This document shows, piece after piece, positions 51,136 to 63,951 of a DNA stretch of 64,000 bases (position 1 is the stretch's first letter; each line of letters opens with the position of its first letter). The position numbers and the translations under genes were made by a program. The notes under the pieces are model-generated. The model had not been told where the DNA came from. It ran no database searches and saw nothing but the letters and a program-made list of their open reading frames with translations. Origin of the DNA: Prostheceraeus crozeri (Eukaryota > Platyhelminthes > Polycladida > Euryleptidae); NCBI GenBank assembly GCA_907163375.1, contig CAJQUW010003146.1, positions 372,001-436,000 of the forward strand. The letters are read 5' to 3'.

Positions 51136-54100
51136 ATGTTTGTCTGTTCCAAGTGTGGAAAATCTTTTACTCTTTATGGCAATTTGCAACGTCATGAAAA
51201 ATTTTGTAAGCTGGGGATAACATATAAGTGTAGCAAGTGTTCATATCAAACGAATAGGAAGGATAATCTAAAGCGACACAATCTAGTTTGCAATTTAAGT
51301 TCAAATTCTCAAAATATGTCACTTGATAATCTAGTAGAATCACAAAATAATCACATATCCAGATCTAGTATTGTTGAACCAACGTCTAGACATGCGTCAA
51401 CCAGCGCTTCAAATAATACTTTTGTGCAATGTTGCTCCCGTTGTGGCAAAAATTATAATTCTGTTAGCAAATTTCGTCAGCATATGAATGTACATAATAC
51501 AAAAAGTGAGATGAATATTCATAATAATCACGGAACTCTAAATCTCAGTGAAAGCGCACTTAACGGTCACGCTCGTGTATATGACATCACACCATCAACA
51601 CATACAATCGACATTAATTCTTTTTTATTGAGTATGCAGCCTATATTAGGGAACTTAGTGTCAAACCTTCTAGAACAATTTCAACTACGTGACCGTCTAA
51701 TTGCACAAATTCGTTATGTGCGATCAAATCCTCAAGAAGATGAAACGTTTCTCGCACACTTTACATCATCATCTGCAAACTATATTTATGACTATGATAC
51801 CTGGTTCCAAGATAAGTTGAATAGTCTTTCAAGCCATATTGAAGCAAGAGTTGGAAAAGTCGGAATTGGAATTAATTCCGACCCGGAATTAATTCCATTT
51901 TTCGTCGGAATTGGAATTGGAATTGACGATATTTAAATCTACTGGAAAGACCTGTGATAAATCTATTTGTACAAAAATTGAAATCACAGTATTCGGCCGT
52001 TGTGTTAACTGCACGCAGAGATAAGAGAGAGAGAGATAGATCGACAGAGCTAGTTTTATTCTACTGTTGAATAAAGAGTGCTAATTGTGACTTTGATGGG
52101 CCTACAGCCCCCGGACAATGCTAATTCAGCAATTAAGCAAACAATGAAAAGACAATCATCTTTGTTCAATCTGTTATTTAGTTATTTATCAGGTAAGATA
52201 ATTAATCAAAATAAAACAATTGTTGAATTTAGTTATTGATTGGATAAGTGCAAAAATTGGAGATTAACTTAATTGTTGTACACACGAAAAACAATTGGTT
52301 TGGAAAGAGGAAAATTAACCCTGCATTAAAGGGCAGCCTGTCAGTTCAAATCACAATATAGACAGTGTCAACAAATTATTCTAATAATTAATGATTCAAT
52401 TAAAATGGCAATGACATAAAATATTATTCAACTTCCAATCACATCAATCGACAATATCAATTTTCAAGACTATAGTTATACAAATACGATACTCAACGAT
52501 AAAAGAAAAACTTTAAACTTGTAGTTCACTTCTTGATGTTGAATTCACTTCAATTCGATCGGACTCACTTATACCAAAATAATATCATAAATATCATGAA
52601 TATCAGTGTCATTTATACCGTCAATCTTTAATCGCGCTCGCTGATGTGTTGCCGCATACGCTATTGTGTTGTTGTTCGCTGGTAGGCAGTTGTAGTTGTT
52701 ACTTCTGTAGTCAAGTTACACCGCGAGAGCCCGGAGTTCTTCTAACAGCTACTGAAGATGTCGTATGTGTTGCTGTTGGTAGTTGTTGTTTCAATTTCTC
52801 ATCGTCTCTAATTTATGCAAATGTCTGACACTTGACGATAAATCCACTTTCTTTTGAAAATTGAAAGAGTTTCCTCTAATCTCTGCTCTTTAGCTTTCGA
52901 CCCGACCACATTTCGTTCTTATCACGGAATTTTTAATCTCCTTTTTTAACATGGACCATTAATCAGTTTTCATGATATCATTTTTATCGTCGTTTTTTCT
53001 TTACTCAACAGTCACGTTATTCGCACATTGAATTTCTTTCTTCTGTCAGTTTATTAATAGATTTATTCTCATCTCTCTCTCATAGAAGTAGGTAATAGTA
53101 CACTAGAATGGAAGTTTGATATCTTGCCTATGTACAATGATGGCACATGGAAAAATCTATGGTTTGTAGATCAGATTCGATCTAAAACATTGCATCATAG
53201 CCAAACTATTTGCCAAGTTGGTTGTGGAAGTTGTTGGCAGCAAATTAATGCAGGATTTTATGAAGATAATATTAAGTGAGACGGTGGCATTGTTTCATGT
53301 GGCATAGCCTACTATTCCCCAGGCTGGTATATTTTGTCGATTTGCAGCAGTTATTAACAACTATTTTTCAAAATTCGAATTAAAAATTGGTCCACAACGT
53401 CATATTTGAAAGTGGGCGGTGCACTGGTTGTAAGAATATCTCAAGAATTCAAATTTTAATTATAGGATGATTTCTCCTTCATACGGTTAAGAAACCTAGC
53501 GCTTTTGTCGAATAAACACATTGAAAGCTTCTTCACCGACAATAATTTCTCAGATAAGTGAATAGTCGCTGGAACTTTTCAATTAATCATTAAATGACAC
53601 GTGATATAGTGTGATGATATTTTGGAAGCTGATATTCGAAAGCATGTAAAGATTTTGAAAATTGCTCAAATATAGTGAACAGGGGAGCCCTTTCAAGTAA
53701 AATGAATACTCTGAGATTTCTTGACCTCTGATTTCAAGCTGGAGCAATGTATGTTCTGTAAATCGACATTGCAAGTTGCATATGTGACTGATAATACTCT
53801 TGATAGATTATAGGAGCGATATTTCAAAATGATGAACGTACAGAACGTTTTAAAGGATTTCTTTCTTTGTCATCCTGTTGCCGCAGTATTTTGTAATTCA
53901 CTATTGCTTTTGTGTATGATCTTTGGACAAGGGGCAGCAATCCAGATCACAATTTGGCTTGATAAATATAAATAAAAATAAGAAAACATGGAAACCAGCC
54001 CGCACAATTTGCGTTTTGCCCCAACTTAGTTCCCCCGGCGTGTGCCATAATTTTCATGCAATTTCCATTCTAGGACTTTCTATGGTACTGTTAACTTCTA

Positions 54101-57100
54101 TGCTCTCTCTCTCTCAGCGTTTGATTCTTTGCTGACCCTTAATTTTCTTTTCTCTTTTTTACAAGATGTTGAATATCTCGTTTACGAAACGAAAATGGCG
54201 TGGGCTCACCGGCTACATATATACATGTACATGTACACAAGAAATGTGAACTATGAACATGAGAACGCACATAGGAACGACGCAGGGAACGGCACACAGG
54301 AATAACGAGGATGAGATACGGGCACATGGGTTAGATTGAAGCGAGGAAACTTTGGATACATTAACATATACGCGCCATGCAATTATCGGAATTGAATATC
54401 ATTATGGAATTGGAATTGGAATTGAATTGAACTGGTTCGACTGGAATTGGAATTGGAATTGAAATTTCTGCTCTCGAATTGGAATTAAAAAATTTCAGTG
54501 GAATTTTTCCAGCTATGATTGAAGCATTTGCAAATAAGGGGAGCAACTGCGTTATAGATGAAATACTTAATATTGAATTCAATGTTCTTACCAGTCTACT
54601 ACTCTCCGGTGGACAAGCATTTACTCTACCAAAGAGCTTGAAAGATTCTAAGGCTGTAATCAATGTACACTCGAATGCAAATGACTGCTTCAAGTATTCA
54701 GTTTTATCAATACTACATTGTGATGAAGTACTTCACTCGAGGAATGAAATGAAATCATAGAGCAAGTGGATATCTGATCTGAATATGGATGGCATTGCCA
54801 CACCAGTATCAATAAAAGATATTTCTAGGTTTGAGAAAAATAATGACATCAAAACTAACATTCACTTTCATGAAAAAGGACTCAAAGGTGTTCGTTATAG
54901 TGGCAACTTTATTGGTAAACGAACTGTCAATATACTGTTAATTGTTAACAATGAACGCGCACATTATTGTGGAATCAGAAAGATATCAAGACTATATAGG
55001 AAAATTAATAAAAGATTTAAACATTACTGTGATCGATGTACCCAATCGTTTACATATAAGACAACTCTAGACCGACATTATCAATTTTGTGTTCGAGGAA
55101 ACGCACAAATAGAAAAAATGCCTAAACAACTAGAGGTAAGTACAAGTAGCATGGAATATCATCTAAGTCCACCTTTAGTAATTTATGCAGATATAGAGTG
55201 CTACATCGATAATAAAGTGCATAAACCTGCAGCAGTTGGAGTTTATCATGTTTGGCACAACGCTCTCCAATCAAAATTTGATAACGAATATTATGTCTTT
55301 AAAGGAGAAAATTGTATTATGAACTTCTTAAATCACCTAGAAAATGTAGCTCAAAATTTGTATGACAATCAGCGTGCAATAAGTAGACAACCGATGTCTC
55401 TATCCCATGATGAAGAAGAAAAACACAAAAGCGCACAGAGTTGCAGTAAATGTAAATCTAAGTTCAGTGATGATTGTACCAAAGTGAGAGATCATGATCA
55501 TATAACAGGAAAATATAGACAAACATTATGTAGCAAATGCAATTTTCGATTGAAACTGAATAGGCGGGAACTACCCATATTTTTCCACAACTTCAATAAT
55601 TATGACAGTCACATCGTTTGCTACAAAGCAATTGGAAAGAAGAAACCATGGAAATTAGAAGTGGTAGCAGCCACAGCTGAAAAATACATAACTTTATCCG
55701 CTAGTGTACCTGTGAACGAGTACAACGGAAAAACAATATATTTTAAATTAAAGCTCTTGGATTCTTTTCAATTTTTAAGTGCATCGCTAAGTGAATTAGC
55801 AAAAGCATTACAAGTGTAAAGCATGTAGAAAAATTAAGAAAAGAATTTCCACTGATTAATGATGACATCCTATATCAAAAGGGAGTGTTTCCCTACTCTT
55901 ATTTTAAAAGTCTAAATACATTGTTGGAAAATAGTCTACCACCACAAGGTGAATTCTATAATGATCTCACACGAGAGCATTGCTCAGACAAAGAATATGA
56001 ACACGCTTGTAATGCGTGGATTGCTTTCAGTTGCTCCAATTTTGGCGATTACATGCTTGCATATCTCAAATTAGATGTGTTATTGCTGGCAGATATTTTT
56101 GAAGTCTTTAGATCATTGAGTCGAAATGAAGATGAGGTGGATCCTGTGCATTTTGTCAGCCTTCCACACCTAAGCTTTACTTCAGCTTTGAGTTTTGCTT
56201 CATCTGATCCTCCACACTACATACACGATGAAAACATGTACAATCTATTTGAAAGAGGAATAAGAGGAGGTATGACATTTACAAATATTCACCGAGCACG
56301 TGCACGCATTACGGAATTACAAAATAATACAAATGAAAGCCGTCACTTATCCTACATAGATGTCAACAACCTTTACGGCTCGTCACTCAGCAAGAGTCTA
56401 CCACATTCAGATTTCAAATGGTTGAATGAAGATTAAATAGACTACTTTTCAAACGAAGTTAACATTCAAGCCATAGATGATGATAGTGAAATCGGGTATA
56501 TTTTTGATTTAGATTTGGAATATCCTGCAAGCATACATGATGACACTGCCGATCTTCCATTGGCACCAGAAATGCAGATGATAGAACAAAAAATGCTTTC
56601 AAGTTATATGAAAGACTTGTATAAAAAGTAAGACCAAATACTAACTTTTCTTCAACTAAGAAACTATTGCTACACCAATTTGATAGGGAAAATTATGTTG
56701 TACACTATTCAATATTAAAATTTTATTTATTTATGGGTGTGAAAGTCAAAAAAGTTCATAGTGGTGTAAAGTTTACTCAAAAGCCCTGGTTAAGAACGTT
56801 CATTGACATGAATTCCCAAAAGAGAGCTCAGTCAAGAACTGATTTTGAAAAGTCATTTTACAAGTTGAAGAATAACTCTTTATATGGCAAGACAATGGAA
56901 AACGTAAGACGAAGGAGAAAATTCAAATTAGTTAATAGTGTTGAGCAATGTCAAAAATTATCAAATCATCCACTCTATGATCAGCATAAGATCTTCGATG
57001 AAGACCTAGTCGGCATGGAAATGTACAAGCCTTCAATAATGTTGAATAAACTAATTTATGTTACTCAAGCAGTTCTTGATTATAGCAAGTTGGAAATGTA

Positions 57101-57701
57101 TCAACTATTTTACAATGATTTAAAAAGATGTCCACTAATCAATAGAACGCGACTTTGTGGCGGTGACACTGACAGTTTTTTCCTATGTTTGTACACCTCA
57201 CCTTCTATCCGTCTGGAGGAGATATTTCTATACTTTGGTGAAAAATTTGACTCTTCAAACTATGATGTACATCACCGACTATACTCAACTACAAACAGAG
57301 CTAGGTTGGGCTGTTTTAAGGATGAGTGTGCGGGAAAGTTGCTTGAGGAAATGATCTTATTAAAACCGAAAATGTATTCAATGAAATATCTAGATTCATC
57401 TTGCTACAGCATCAAACGTGCAAAAGGAGTGCAGAGAGCTGCAGTTAAAAAACTACAACATAATGTTTATAGGACCGTGTACTACAGTGAAATGGATACA
57501 AGTGAAGAAATGACAGTAATTAACTCGAAAAACCACTTAGTTACTACAAAATCATTCAGGAAGCGAGGATTTTCACTCTGGGAGGATAAGCGCTGTTAGT
57601 TAAATAAAAATTTGTCACTACCATATGGACACTATAGCTTGGGACTTCCCCCACCTTCAAAAAGAAGGAGAATCCTTCCTGCTATAGGTGATGTAGAATA
57701 A
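51136..57701 (+). pseudogene. DNA polymerase B of E3, split by an insertion and several breaks
   Basis: The N-terminus has three C2H2-type fingers (CSKCGKSF, CSKCSYQT, CSRCGKNY). After an insertion (51,847-54,526) the protein resumes with KAVINVHSNANDCFKYSVL. Then come ExoI (YADIECY, about 55,186), an endonuclease VII-like block (CSKC ... VRDHDHITGKY), ExoII (NNYDSHI), ExoIII (AYLKLDVLLLADIF, about 56,060), motif A (IDVNNLYGSSL, about 56,360), motif B (NSLYGKTMENV) and motif C (CGGDTDSFFL, about 57,160). Breaks occur near 54,760, 55,819, 56,436, 56,630 and a TAG at 57,597, after which the same frame runs to TAA 57,699. Unlike E2, all active-site motifs are still present. Confidence 0.9.
51847..54526. 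mobile_element. 2.7-kb insertion with 9-bp target duplication in PolB of E3
   Basis: ATTGAAGCA occurs at 51,838-51,846 and again at 54,518-54,526, in the same codon phase of the polymerase. Both ends have GGAATT-rich simple repeats (51,861-51,935 and 54,400-54,485). No transposase ORF and only weak inverted ends (TGGAAAA) are visible. A 9-bp duplication would suit a Mutator-like non-autonomous element, but that is inference. The interior (51,940-54,380) is AT-rich without genes. Confidence 0.75.
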
Positions 57702-57780
57702 GTCTAAATAGATTCAACAAGGTAATTTACAAGTAAACTAACCAATCGTCACATCTTCCTGCTTAGTTATGCTTGCTAAT

Positions 57781-57907
57781 ATATAGGTAGTCTAAACACA
57801 AAATGAAATTTCTACATTTTTCCGATGTGTAGAAATTATTACTAAAATATAGGTAGTCTTATTATGAATTTAAGACATAGCACTCAACATCATTCCGATG
57901 TGTTGAG
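57781..57907. repeat. Two tandem units, each ATATAGGTAGTCT plus a hairpin
   Basis: Unit 1 (57,781-57,838) has arms AAATTTCTACA and TGTAGAAATT. Unit 2 (57,847-57,907) has arms CTCAACA and TGTTGAG. The loops share TTCCGATGTG. They lie between PolB and the PC4-like gene. Confidence 0.7.
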
Positions 57908-57961
57908 ATGTGAAATAGAAAACTTTATGCAAACAGATGAATTAGGTTTATATTTGAAAAC

Positions 57962-58522
57962 ATGCCTCATTACACTAGAACATGGAAATTAAACGACTTA
58001 CAAAGCGTTCACATAACAAATTCTAAGAAAGTAGTCTTTAGTCACTCAATAGCAAATAGTGGTGGAAGACATCGTGGCGTTTGCATTAGCCTTGACGCAT
58101 TATCTTCACTGAAAGACTTCGCTGATCTGATTGACAACCACAAGACTCGGCTGAAGATTCCCCTCGATCAAAAGGTATGGATAAAATGTGACTCTACCGT
58201 CAAGCTGTACATCTGTTCACCAAAGAGGGAAGATGTTGACTATCGATTCTTTCGTTTCAGTGACGTCACATGGAGAAACTTTACAAAGGAGATACTACCA
58301 CACATGATTTCATTCATTAAGGATGGAGGACATCAAGCGGATGGAAGTTGTGAATCGGATGTTAACTGCAAAAGTAAACTCAAAACTCAATCTTCAAGAG
58401 ATCGAGCGGTACATTCCGAACCGAAAGCAATGGTTATTAATAAAACACAAAATGAAGCCGACAACGAACCTGCATCTGGGAAGACCCTCAATGTTAACAT
58501 GGAGAATGCAGAGGAAGGATAA
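57962..58522 (+). CDS. PC4-like protein of E3 (possibly two tandem PC4-type repeats)
   Basis: Residues 1-60 contain KKVVFSHSIANSGGRHRGVCISLDALSSLKDFADLID, split here only as motif: a basic beta stretch, then (R)GVxISLxxxxxLxxxxxLI, the pattern of the PC4/Sub1 domain. A second similar block ends in RFSDVTWRNFTKEILPHMI (about 100-115). Known: PC4 is a single-stranded DNA-binding Pol II coactivator. The last 70 residues overlap the TBP-like frame that starts at 58,323 and may reflect a lost stop. It is downstream of PolB and upstream of the TBP-like gene. Confidence 0.55.
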   Translation: MPHYTRTWKLNDLQSVHITNSKKVVFSHSIANSGGRHRGVCISLDALSSLKDFADLIDNHKTRLKIPLDQKVWIKCDSTVKLYICSPKREDVDYRFFRFSDVTWRNFTKEILPHMISFIKDGGHQADGSCESDVNCKSKLKTQSSRDRAVHSEPKAMVINKTQNEADNEPASGKTLNVNMENAEEG

Positions 58523-58890
58523 ATATGTGACTATCCTATTCTTTCCAAATGGAACAATCCAGTGTGTTGGTGGCTTCACTGATGGTGATCTACCAACTAC
58601 ATTCTAAGTTGGAAAATTTACTTAGAGACTCATTATCTGAATGGGAAGTGAAGACAATGACTGTGCTATGTGAATTGAACTATCATTATGACTTTCGTAA
58701 AGTCACATCATCAAATAATCTCACTTATGAAGTGGAACTATTTCCAGCAGCACAGATGACTAACTGGCACCCATATCATGTTCATGTATTCCATAATGGA
58801 AAGATTGTGATAACCGGCATTAAAGACATAAATGATGTTCCTCCCATCCTATGTGATTTGAGAAAAATATTTGTGAAATCTACATTGTAG
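58323..58890 (+). pseudogene. TBP-like protein of E3 with one frameshift between its halves
   Basis: Half 1 (frame of 58,323) shows VNRMLTAKVNSKLNLQEI, then GRPSMLTWRM and FFPNGTIQCVGG. Half 2 (frame of 58,549) shows VLCELNYHYDFRKV, then YEVELFPAAQMTNWHPYH and FHNGKIVITGIKD. Both halves match TBP repeats in order and match the E2 protein closely. The frames differ by one base, with the change near 58,600. A stop therefore ends half 1 early, unless frameshifting occurs. Confidence 0.75.
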
Positions 58891-59010
58891 CTATGTAAAT
58901 ATTTAGAAAAGAACTGTTCATTTGTAAATACACATTGAAATGTAAACGTGTTTTGCTTTCCCTCTAAACCCAACGATTTGGAACATAAAAACAAGGATAT
59001 TTACATATAA

Positions 59011-59024
59011 AATAAAACTTTATT
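59011..59024. terminator. Overlapping convergent poly(A) signals of E3
   Basis: AATAAA on + (59,011-59,016) and TTTATT, its mirror on - (59,019-59,024), lie within 14 bp between the TBP-like gene and the protease gene. Confidence 0.65.
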
Positions 59025-59064
59025 ACAAAACAGTTTCAATATACTTTGTAAGAATTACATCATT

Positions 59065-59484
59065 TTAATAGCAGTCTTTCGAAAAAAGTTGTAAAACACT
59101 TTTACAGTTATTTTTCAATGGTCTCTCGTTGACGAAATATAGCACATAACCGCCGCACATGAGAGATACATTGCTTTGGAGTGGAAACGATGTAACGTTC
59201 TTAATCGTCCAGGAGAACCTATTCATCCATAGTGCAATGTCATGTAAGCGAGGTAGATTAAGAGAGTCAAAATATTCAGCCACTTTATAGCGATTGATGT
59301 ACACTGCAACCCAATGTTTACCAGGAAGATTGTTGCTGTCCGTATTGATGATAAGCGAACAAGGATAGAAAGGAATTGAATTAGGTAAACTGTCTGTAGA
59401 AAAGACATGAAGAAATATTGTCTTGGAGTAGGGATGACCATTTCCCATTTTCCTCAAGATTTCGGTGTTGCTTAGGTTACTCAT
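59065..59484 (-). CDS. Adenain-like cysteine protease of E3, short form
   Basis: 139 residues. His in GKHWVAVY, acidic residue in AEYFDSLN and Cys in MCGGYVLYFVNERP line up with the E1 protease. The N-terminal 70 residues of the E1 protein have no full counterpart here, so it may be truncated. Its ATG overlaps the capsid stop as ATGA (59,484-59,481). Confidence 0.82.
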   Translation of the reverse strand: MSNLSNTEILRKMGNGHPYSKTIFLHVFSTDSLPNSIPFYPCSLIINTDSNNLPGKHWVAVYINRYKVAEYFDSLNLPRLHDIALWMNRFSWTIKNVTSFPLQSNVSLMCGGYVLYFVNERPLKNNCKSVLQLFSKDCY

Positions 59485-60679
59485 CTCCGATAGCTGACAG
59501 TTACGTCTCGCATTCTCGTTATTTCAACTTTGCTATCATAGATAGCATAAATGAGGCAAGTAATTGTTTTCTTCAAAGGTGACTCAAATGACACCTCTAG
59601 TCGTAGATTACCAGGCTTTGTAACTCCTACGCTTTCGCCACCTAGATCTGCATCTGCTGTGAGATTGTATATAATGAAGAAGTAACCATTTTTATACATA
59701 TCCATTGTAATTCCCTTTGAATTAGGCTCATAAGCTTTGCAAGCAACAAATTTTCCATCCTGATAGAGTGCTAGTTTACTAACGTTAAAGTGTTGGAAAT
59801 TAAATGGATTCTTTTCAAAATCACCAATAAATGACTCATTTTCCACAAATGTGATATACACCGCCTTCGGCATCGCAGTGGGAAAAAGATTTGGGTAGGC
59901 ATGAGAGGATGATCCCGCACCAATTGTGAAGTTTGTTAACACACTGTGATTAACTGGATATATTGCATTGCTTTTCCTCAATCCTGTCGCATGCTCGTTG
60001 ATGACTGACGGGTTCATTGTTACTCTCCTTACATTGAGCACGGCACTACTTATGTTGATTTGATAGTTTGTAGCTCCAAAAGCCATTAACGCGAACTCAG
60101 GATTTGCACGAATAAATTTTATTTGCATTTTAACCTGTGATAGTGGATATCTAGATTGACGAAGGAAATCAAGGTAGACAGGTCCTTTCAAGTATAATTC
60201 CTTTGAATCTGCTGTCAATTCCATTCGTTTTCTTAAACCTCCATTTGAAACCTCATCAAATTTCCCTTGCTGATCATCATACCAGCCGGCAACTTGCAAG
60301 TGTGACTGTTTAGCTTGCTTCTGAAATTGCTTCATTGCATTTATGTATGCTCCATAGGGATATTCTCGATCCCCTCCTTCAATCTGTTTGTCATTCAATA
60401 TTAAATACACATCTGAGAATAGACTGGCAATAGGAAGATTTGTCAATCCCACTTTATCCTTGGTTGAATCAATATTGGTGCCATCAGTCTTCTTAATTTG
60501 TATACACAATTCTAAATCAATGGATTGACAGTCAATGTAATCTTGAGGATTATCAGGTATATCAAACTGAATAGGCTGTTGGATACCGTGGGGACTATGT
60601 CTACAATAGTTGAAGTAATAATGTCAGTTTGATGAGGCGGTGAATCAAAGAAACACAAAGCTGAATTGATACTCTGCAT
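59481..60679 (-). pseudogene. Major capsid protein of E3 with one frameshift
   Basis: Most of the protein (60,509-59,481, 342 aa) is open and matches the E1 capsid protein, with LFSDVYLILNDKQIEGG near its start. The N-terminal part begins at ATG 60,679 in another frame; the frame changes near 60,590. It is otherwise well preserved. It lies between core and protease, as in E1. Confidence 0.8.
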
Positions 60680-60689
60680 CGTAATAGCT

Positions 60690-61172
60690 TTACAGATATG
60701 TTGTCTTCCTTCGTTTTGACTTGTTTCCAGTCGCTGTGGAATTTCGTTTGCGCTTTCTTGCTTTCACACGACGTCTTAATTTAGAACGTGCTGCTCTGGT
60801 GGGCTTTTTACATTTCCTACGCCTTTGCTTAAAAACTCGGCCTGATCCAACTTGTCTTGACTTCCTACGTTTCTTCCGAACTGTACGCCTCGTCTTTGTT
60901 AAATCATCTAATGCGTCTATGGCAGATTGCTGTGCACGCAATTTCATGGATTCACCGATATCCTCACCTTGAAGTGCATCAGCTGCAACATTTGCGCCAA
61001 AGTCTAAAGCTCTGTTTCCAACCCGCTTCATGAATGGTACGCCATACTTTTTGAGTGTTGGGAGAACCATACGTCTTAGTGCACCAAATATGCCTCCTCC
61101 AACTTGTCGTCTACCTCCAGCAAACACGGGATAGCCGCTCTGATAGGATGGACCACTGTAAATGCCTGACAT
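60690..61172 (-). CDS. Basic core/minor virion protein of E3
   Basis: 160 residues, intact. The N-terminus is Gly/Tyr-rich (MSGIYSGPSYQSGYPVFAGG) and followed by GGGIFGALRRMVLPTLKKYG. This pattern resembles adenovirus-type minor core proteins. The C-terminal half is a dense run of Lys/Arg. It takes the same place as the E1 core gene. Confidence 0.7.
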   Translation of the reverse strand: MSGIYSGPSYQSGYPVFAGGRRQVGGGIFGALRRMVLPTLKKYGVPFMKRVGNRALDFGANVAADALQGEDIGESMKLRAQQSAIDALDDLTKTRRTVRKKRRKSRQVGSGRVFKQRRRKCKKPTRAARSKLRRRVKARKRKRNSTATGNKSKRRKTTYL

Positions 61173-61215
61173 TATGTCCTGTGGATAATTATAGATCCTA
61201 CAATAGCGTAAAGCC

Positions 61216-62819
61216 TTAATCTCGTGTCCTGATGTGTAGTGTTAAAACAGTAACACCACCACAGAATGGTACTAATTCACCTGTGTCATCATGAATTGAT
61301 ATGTCAATTCTATTGATGACATTTCTGCTCATTGGTACATACATCGTGTTAATAAATTCTCGATTAATTAGTTGCTTCCTCACGGATGAGAGCGGAAATG
61401 TGCGCGAAAGTGGGGCGTCAATGTCACCAACCCTTGTATATTCAATAATGTTACAATAGACGTACAAATTGCTTATATCCCGCTCTAATGATGGTGTTGT
61501 ATCGCCTGTTGATGTACCTTCATAAATAGTTGACTTTCAGAATTCCAATGTGGTCGTTAACACGCTATCGAGCTTGGTAAGAGAGTTCTTCCCTACCTTT
61601 AGAATCAAGCGTTTCTTATGTGGGTCATAAGAAAAGTGATATTCATCTGCATCAAGGTAATCTACACCAAACTCATTTAACTTTGTACACAATTCAGATG
61701 TCGTTTTCAAGCTTTCAATGTTCAAATTAACTCTTTTTACCAGTTCACTAGAAGTAGTCATTTCATCACCAACAATGTCTTTGCTGTATACGTGGATATC
61801 CCATGAAACGCTTGTTGATGCTTTGAGTTTAGAAGAGGATAATATCATTTAATTCTGTCAGCAAAGGCGCGCTTTCTAGGCCTTTAAACATCCCAAATAT
61901 TTCAGATCCGAATTCAATAACAGCGGACTCAGACCTTTCCAATGGTGTCTTTTTAGTAAAAACAAGAAATTCTACCTCCGTTTCAACAGTAAATAAAGTT
62001 ACTTTCTCTTTCTTATATTCACAAGTCATTAAAGTTTCTGGCACTGATCCTTGAATCTTTCTTGCAACGTCTTCAACACTTCTAATAACTTCAAATTGAT
62101 TCTTTACTCGGATGCTCCTTTTTTGTAATGCATACAATGGCACGATTCTACATCGAAAATCAGTGACTTTCCTCTCCGAATTCCACCCACGTCCATTATA
62201 CCAATACCTTGATGAGAATGTTGTTCTGGAATACCCTAAAATATGACTCAAATCCTTACCCAATACAAGAAGAACATGCTTCCCTTCCTTCAACAATTTT
62301 GTTGACCCCTTTACGACTGGTCTGTAGAATTTATTCAACGTCAGCGTAAACAGATCATTTATTAGTTGAAACATTCTACCGACTTCCTTTTCTGTATTTT
62401 GCAAGCTCATTGTGGGAACTTTAGAATCAAAAGTGGACGTTGCAAATGCCTTTTGAATTTTAATCATGTTTTGGACAGATGGTAGAGATGTTGAAAAAGG
62501 ACGTAAGGTTAGATGATGAAAAGCCCATGTACCATATAGACTATTTTGAAATATGCGAAAGAATGTATGCGATGCCATATATGCGATGAATATTTTGAAA
62601 TATATCATCCTTCTCTCGCACTTCTTTATGTAATTCAAAATAGTTGTTTTTTGGCAAACTGATATCGTTGTAATAAGTAATTTCAGTTAGAGCAACTTCA
62701 TGGGGTCCATGCAGAGTAATTGGATTAGCGAATTCAACAGAGTATTGAGATGGTCTGTTGCCTGGGAATATCTTTGGGTTGCTATTGCTTGGAAGAATGA
62801 TGTTGAAGTTAGTAGACAT
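61216..62819 (-). pseudogene. Minor-capsid (penton-like) gene of E3, broken into four frames
   Basis: N-terminus from ATG 62,819 (NIILPSNSNPKIFPGNRPSQ), then parts at 62,638-61,829, 61,848-61,537 and 61,467-61,216 in changing frames. The end (YVYCNIIEYTRVGD ... INRIDISIHDDTGELVPF) matches E1 paralogs B and C. Only one such gene is seen here, against three in E1. Confidence 0.7.
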
Positions 62820-62859
62820 GTTGACCTCATGTATGTAAGAAGTCACATGTTATATTAGC

Positions 62860-63951
62860 TTAAAAGCTACGAGTGTCTCCCACCTCCACATTTTGCAGAT
62901 TCTGGTGCGTTATCCAGCTATTGAATGAATCAGGATACCCTTTCCATTTAACTAGATATTTCCTTTGATTGCCATGACCTTTCCTCCTGATTATTTTATC
63001 AATCATATAGACCTCGTCACTTCTGTCTACTACTTGCAATTCATATGAGTAAAATTTTCCTTCAATTGGATTGCCATGGTAATCTATCAATTTGTGCATG
63101 ATAAGTCTAAATTTTCTATTTACTTCATCTACAAAAAAGCTCTTCTTCAGTCCAATTAGATAGATAAGCCTTCTCAAATGTAGACTTAACCTTCGAAATC
63201 CGAACTCTATCACCAACATTTATCTTCTTTTCATTGGAAATGTTTTCGCTTTCTTATCATACAATCGAAGCCATACATCCATTGCATTATCTGGGGTAGC
63301 ATCAACTGGTCGCATCTTAATAATACGATGATAGCTTTCATTGTAATTCTTAACAAGTTTCTGCAACTCATCTAGCCAAACATGTGTATTTTTTGCAGTA
63401 AAATAGCGCCAAATTTTTGTTTTCAATGTGCGATTGAACCTCTCAACCATGGCAGCTTTATAAGCACTTTTAACGCTAAACAATTCCACATTGTGACTTT
63501 TGAGAAGACTTCGAACATGAGAGTTCTCAAATTCCTTGCCTTGATCGGTCTGCATTCTTTGCGGAACACGCCCCTCATCGAAAATACTCTGAAAAGCCGC
63601 TTCAACTTCTGGTCCTCGTTTAGATTTCAGGGCACGTGCCCAAGCATAGCCAGATAAAATATCTATTACGGTTAAGATGTATTTATAGCCATCATTGTAC
63701 TGTGATATCTGTTGCATGTCAGCCAAGTCTGCTTGCCATTGACTATCTATATTGTAAACAACATATTTTCTCGTTGGAAATCGCTTTCTCGCATTTTTGT
63801 GAAGAGTGTAAGTCGGTTGACTCCTTAACCACTTCTTGACTTTCTCTATTCCCACACCTGCTGCACGAGCTAAAACCTCCGGACGACTGAAACTTGCGGG
63901 GTGATTTAAGTTGTAATAAATCTCCCTCAGCTTCACGGCTGTACTCATCAT
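62860..63951 (-). pseudogene. rve integrase with chromodomain of E3, one frameshift
   Basis: Core from ATG 63,951 (MMSTAVKLREIYYN) to 63,220 with the triad WQADLAD, QTDQGKEF and MVERFNR, the last two again 33 residues apart. The chromodomain part (YMIDKIIRRK, YLVKWKGYPDSFNSW) continues in a different frame from 63,219 to 62,860. It matches the E1 integrase in length and order. Confidence 0.88.
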
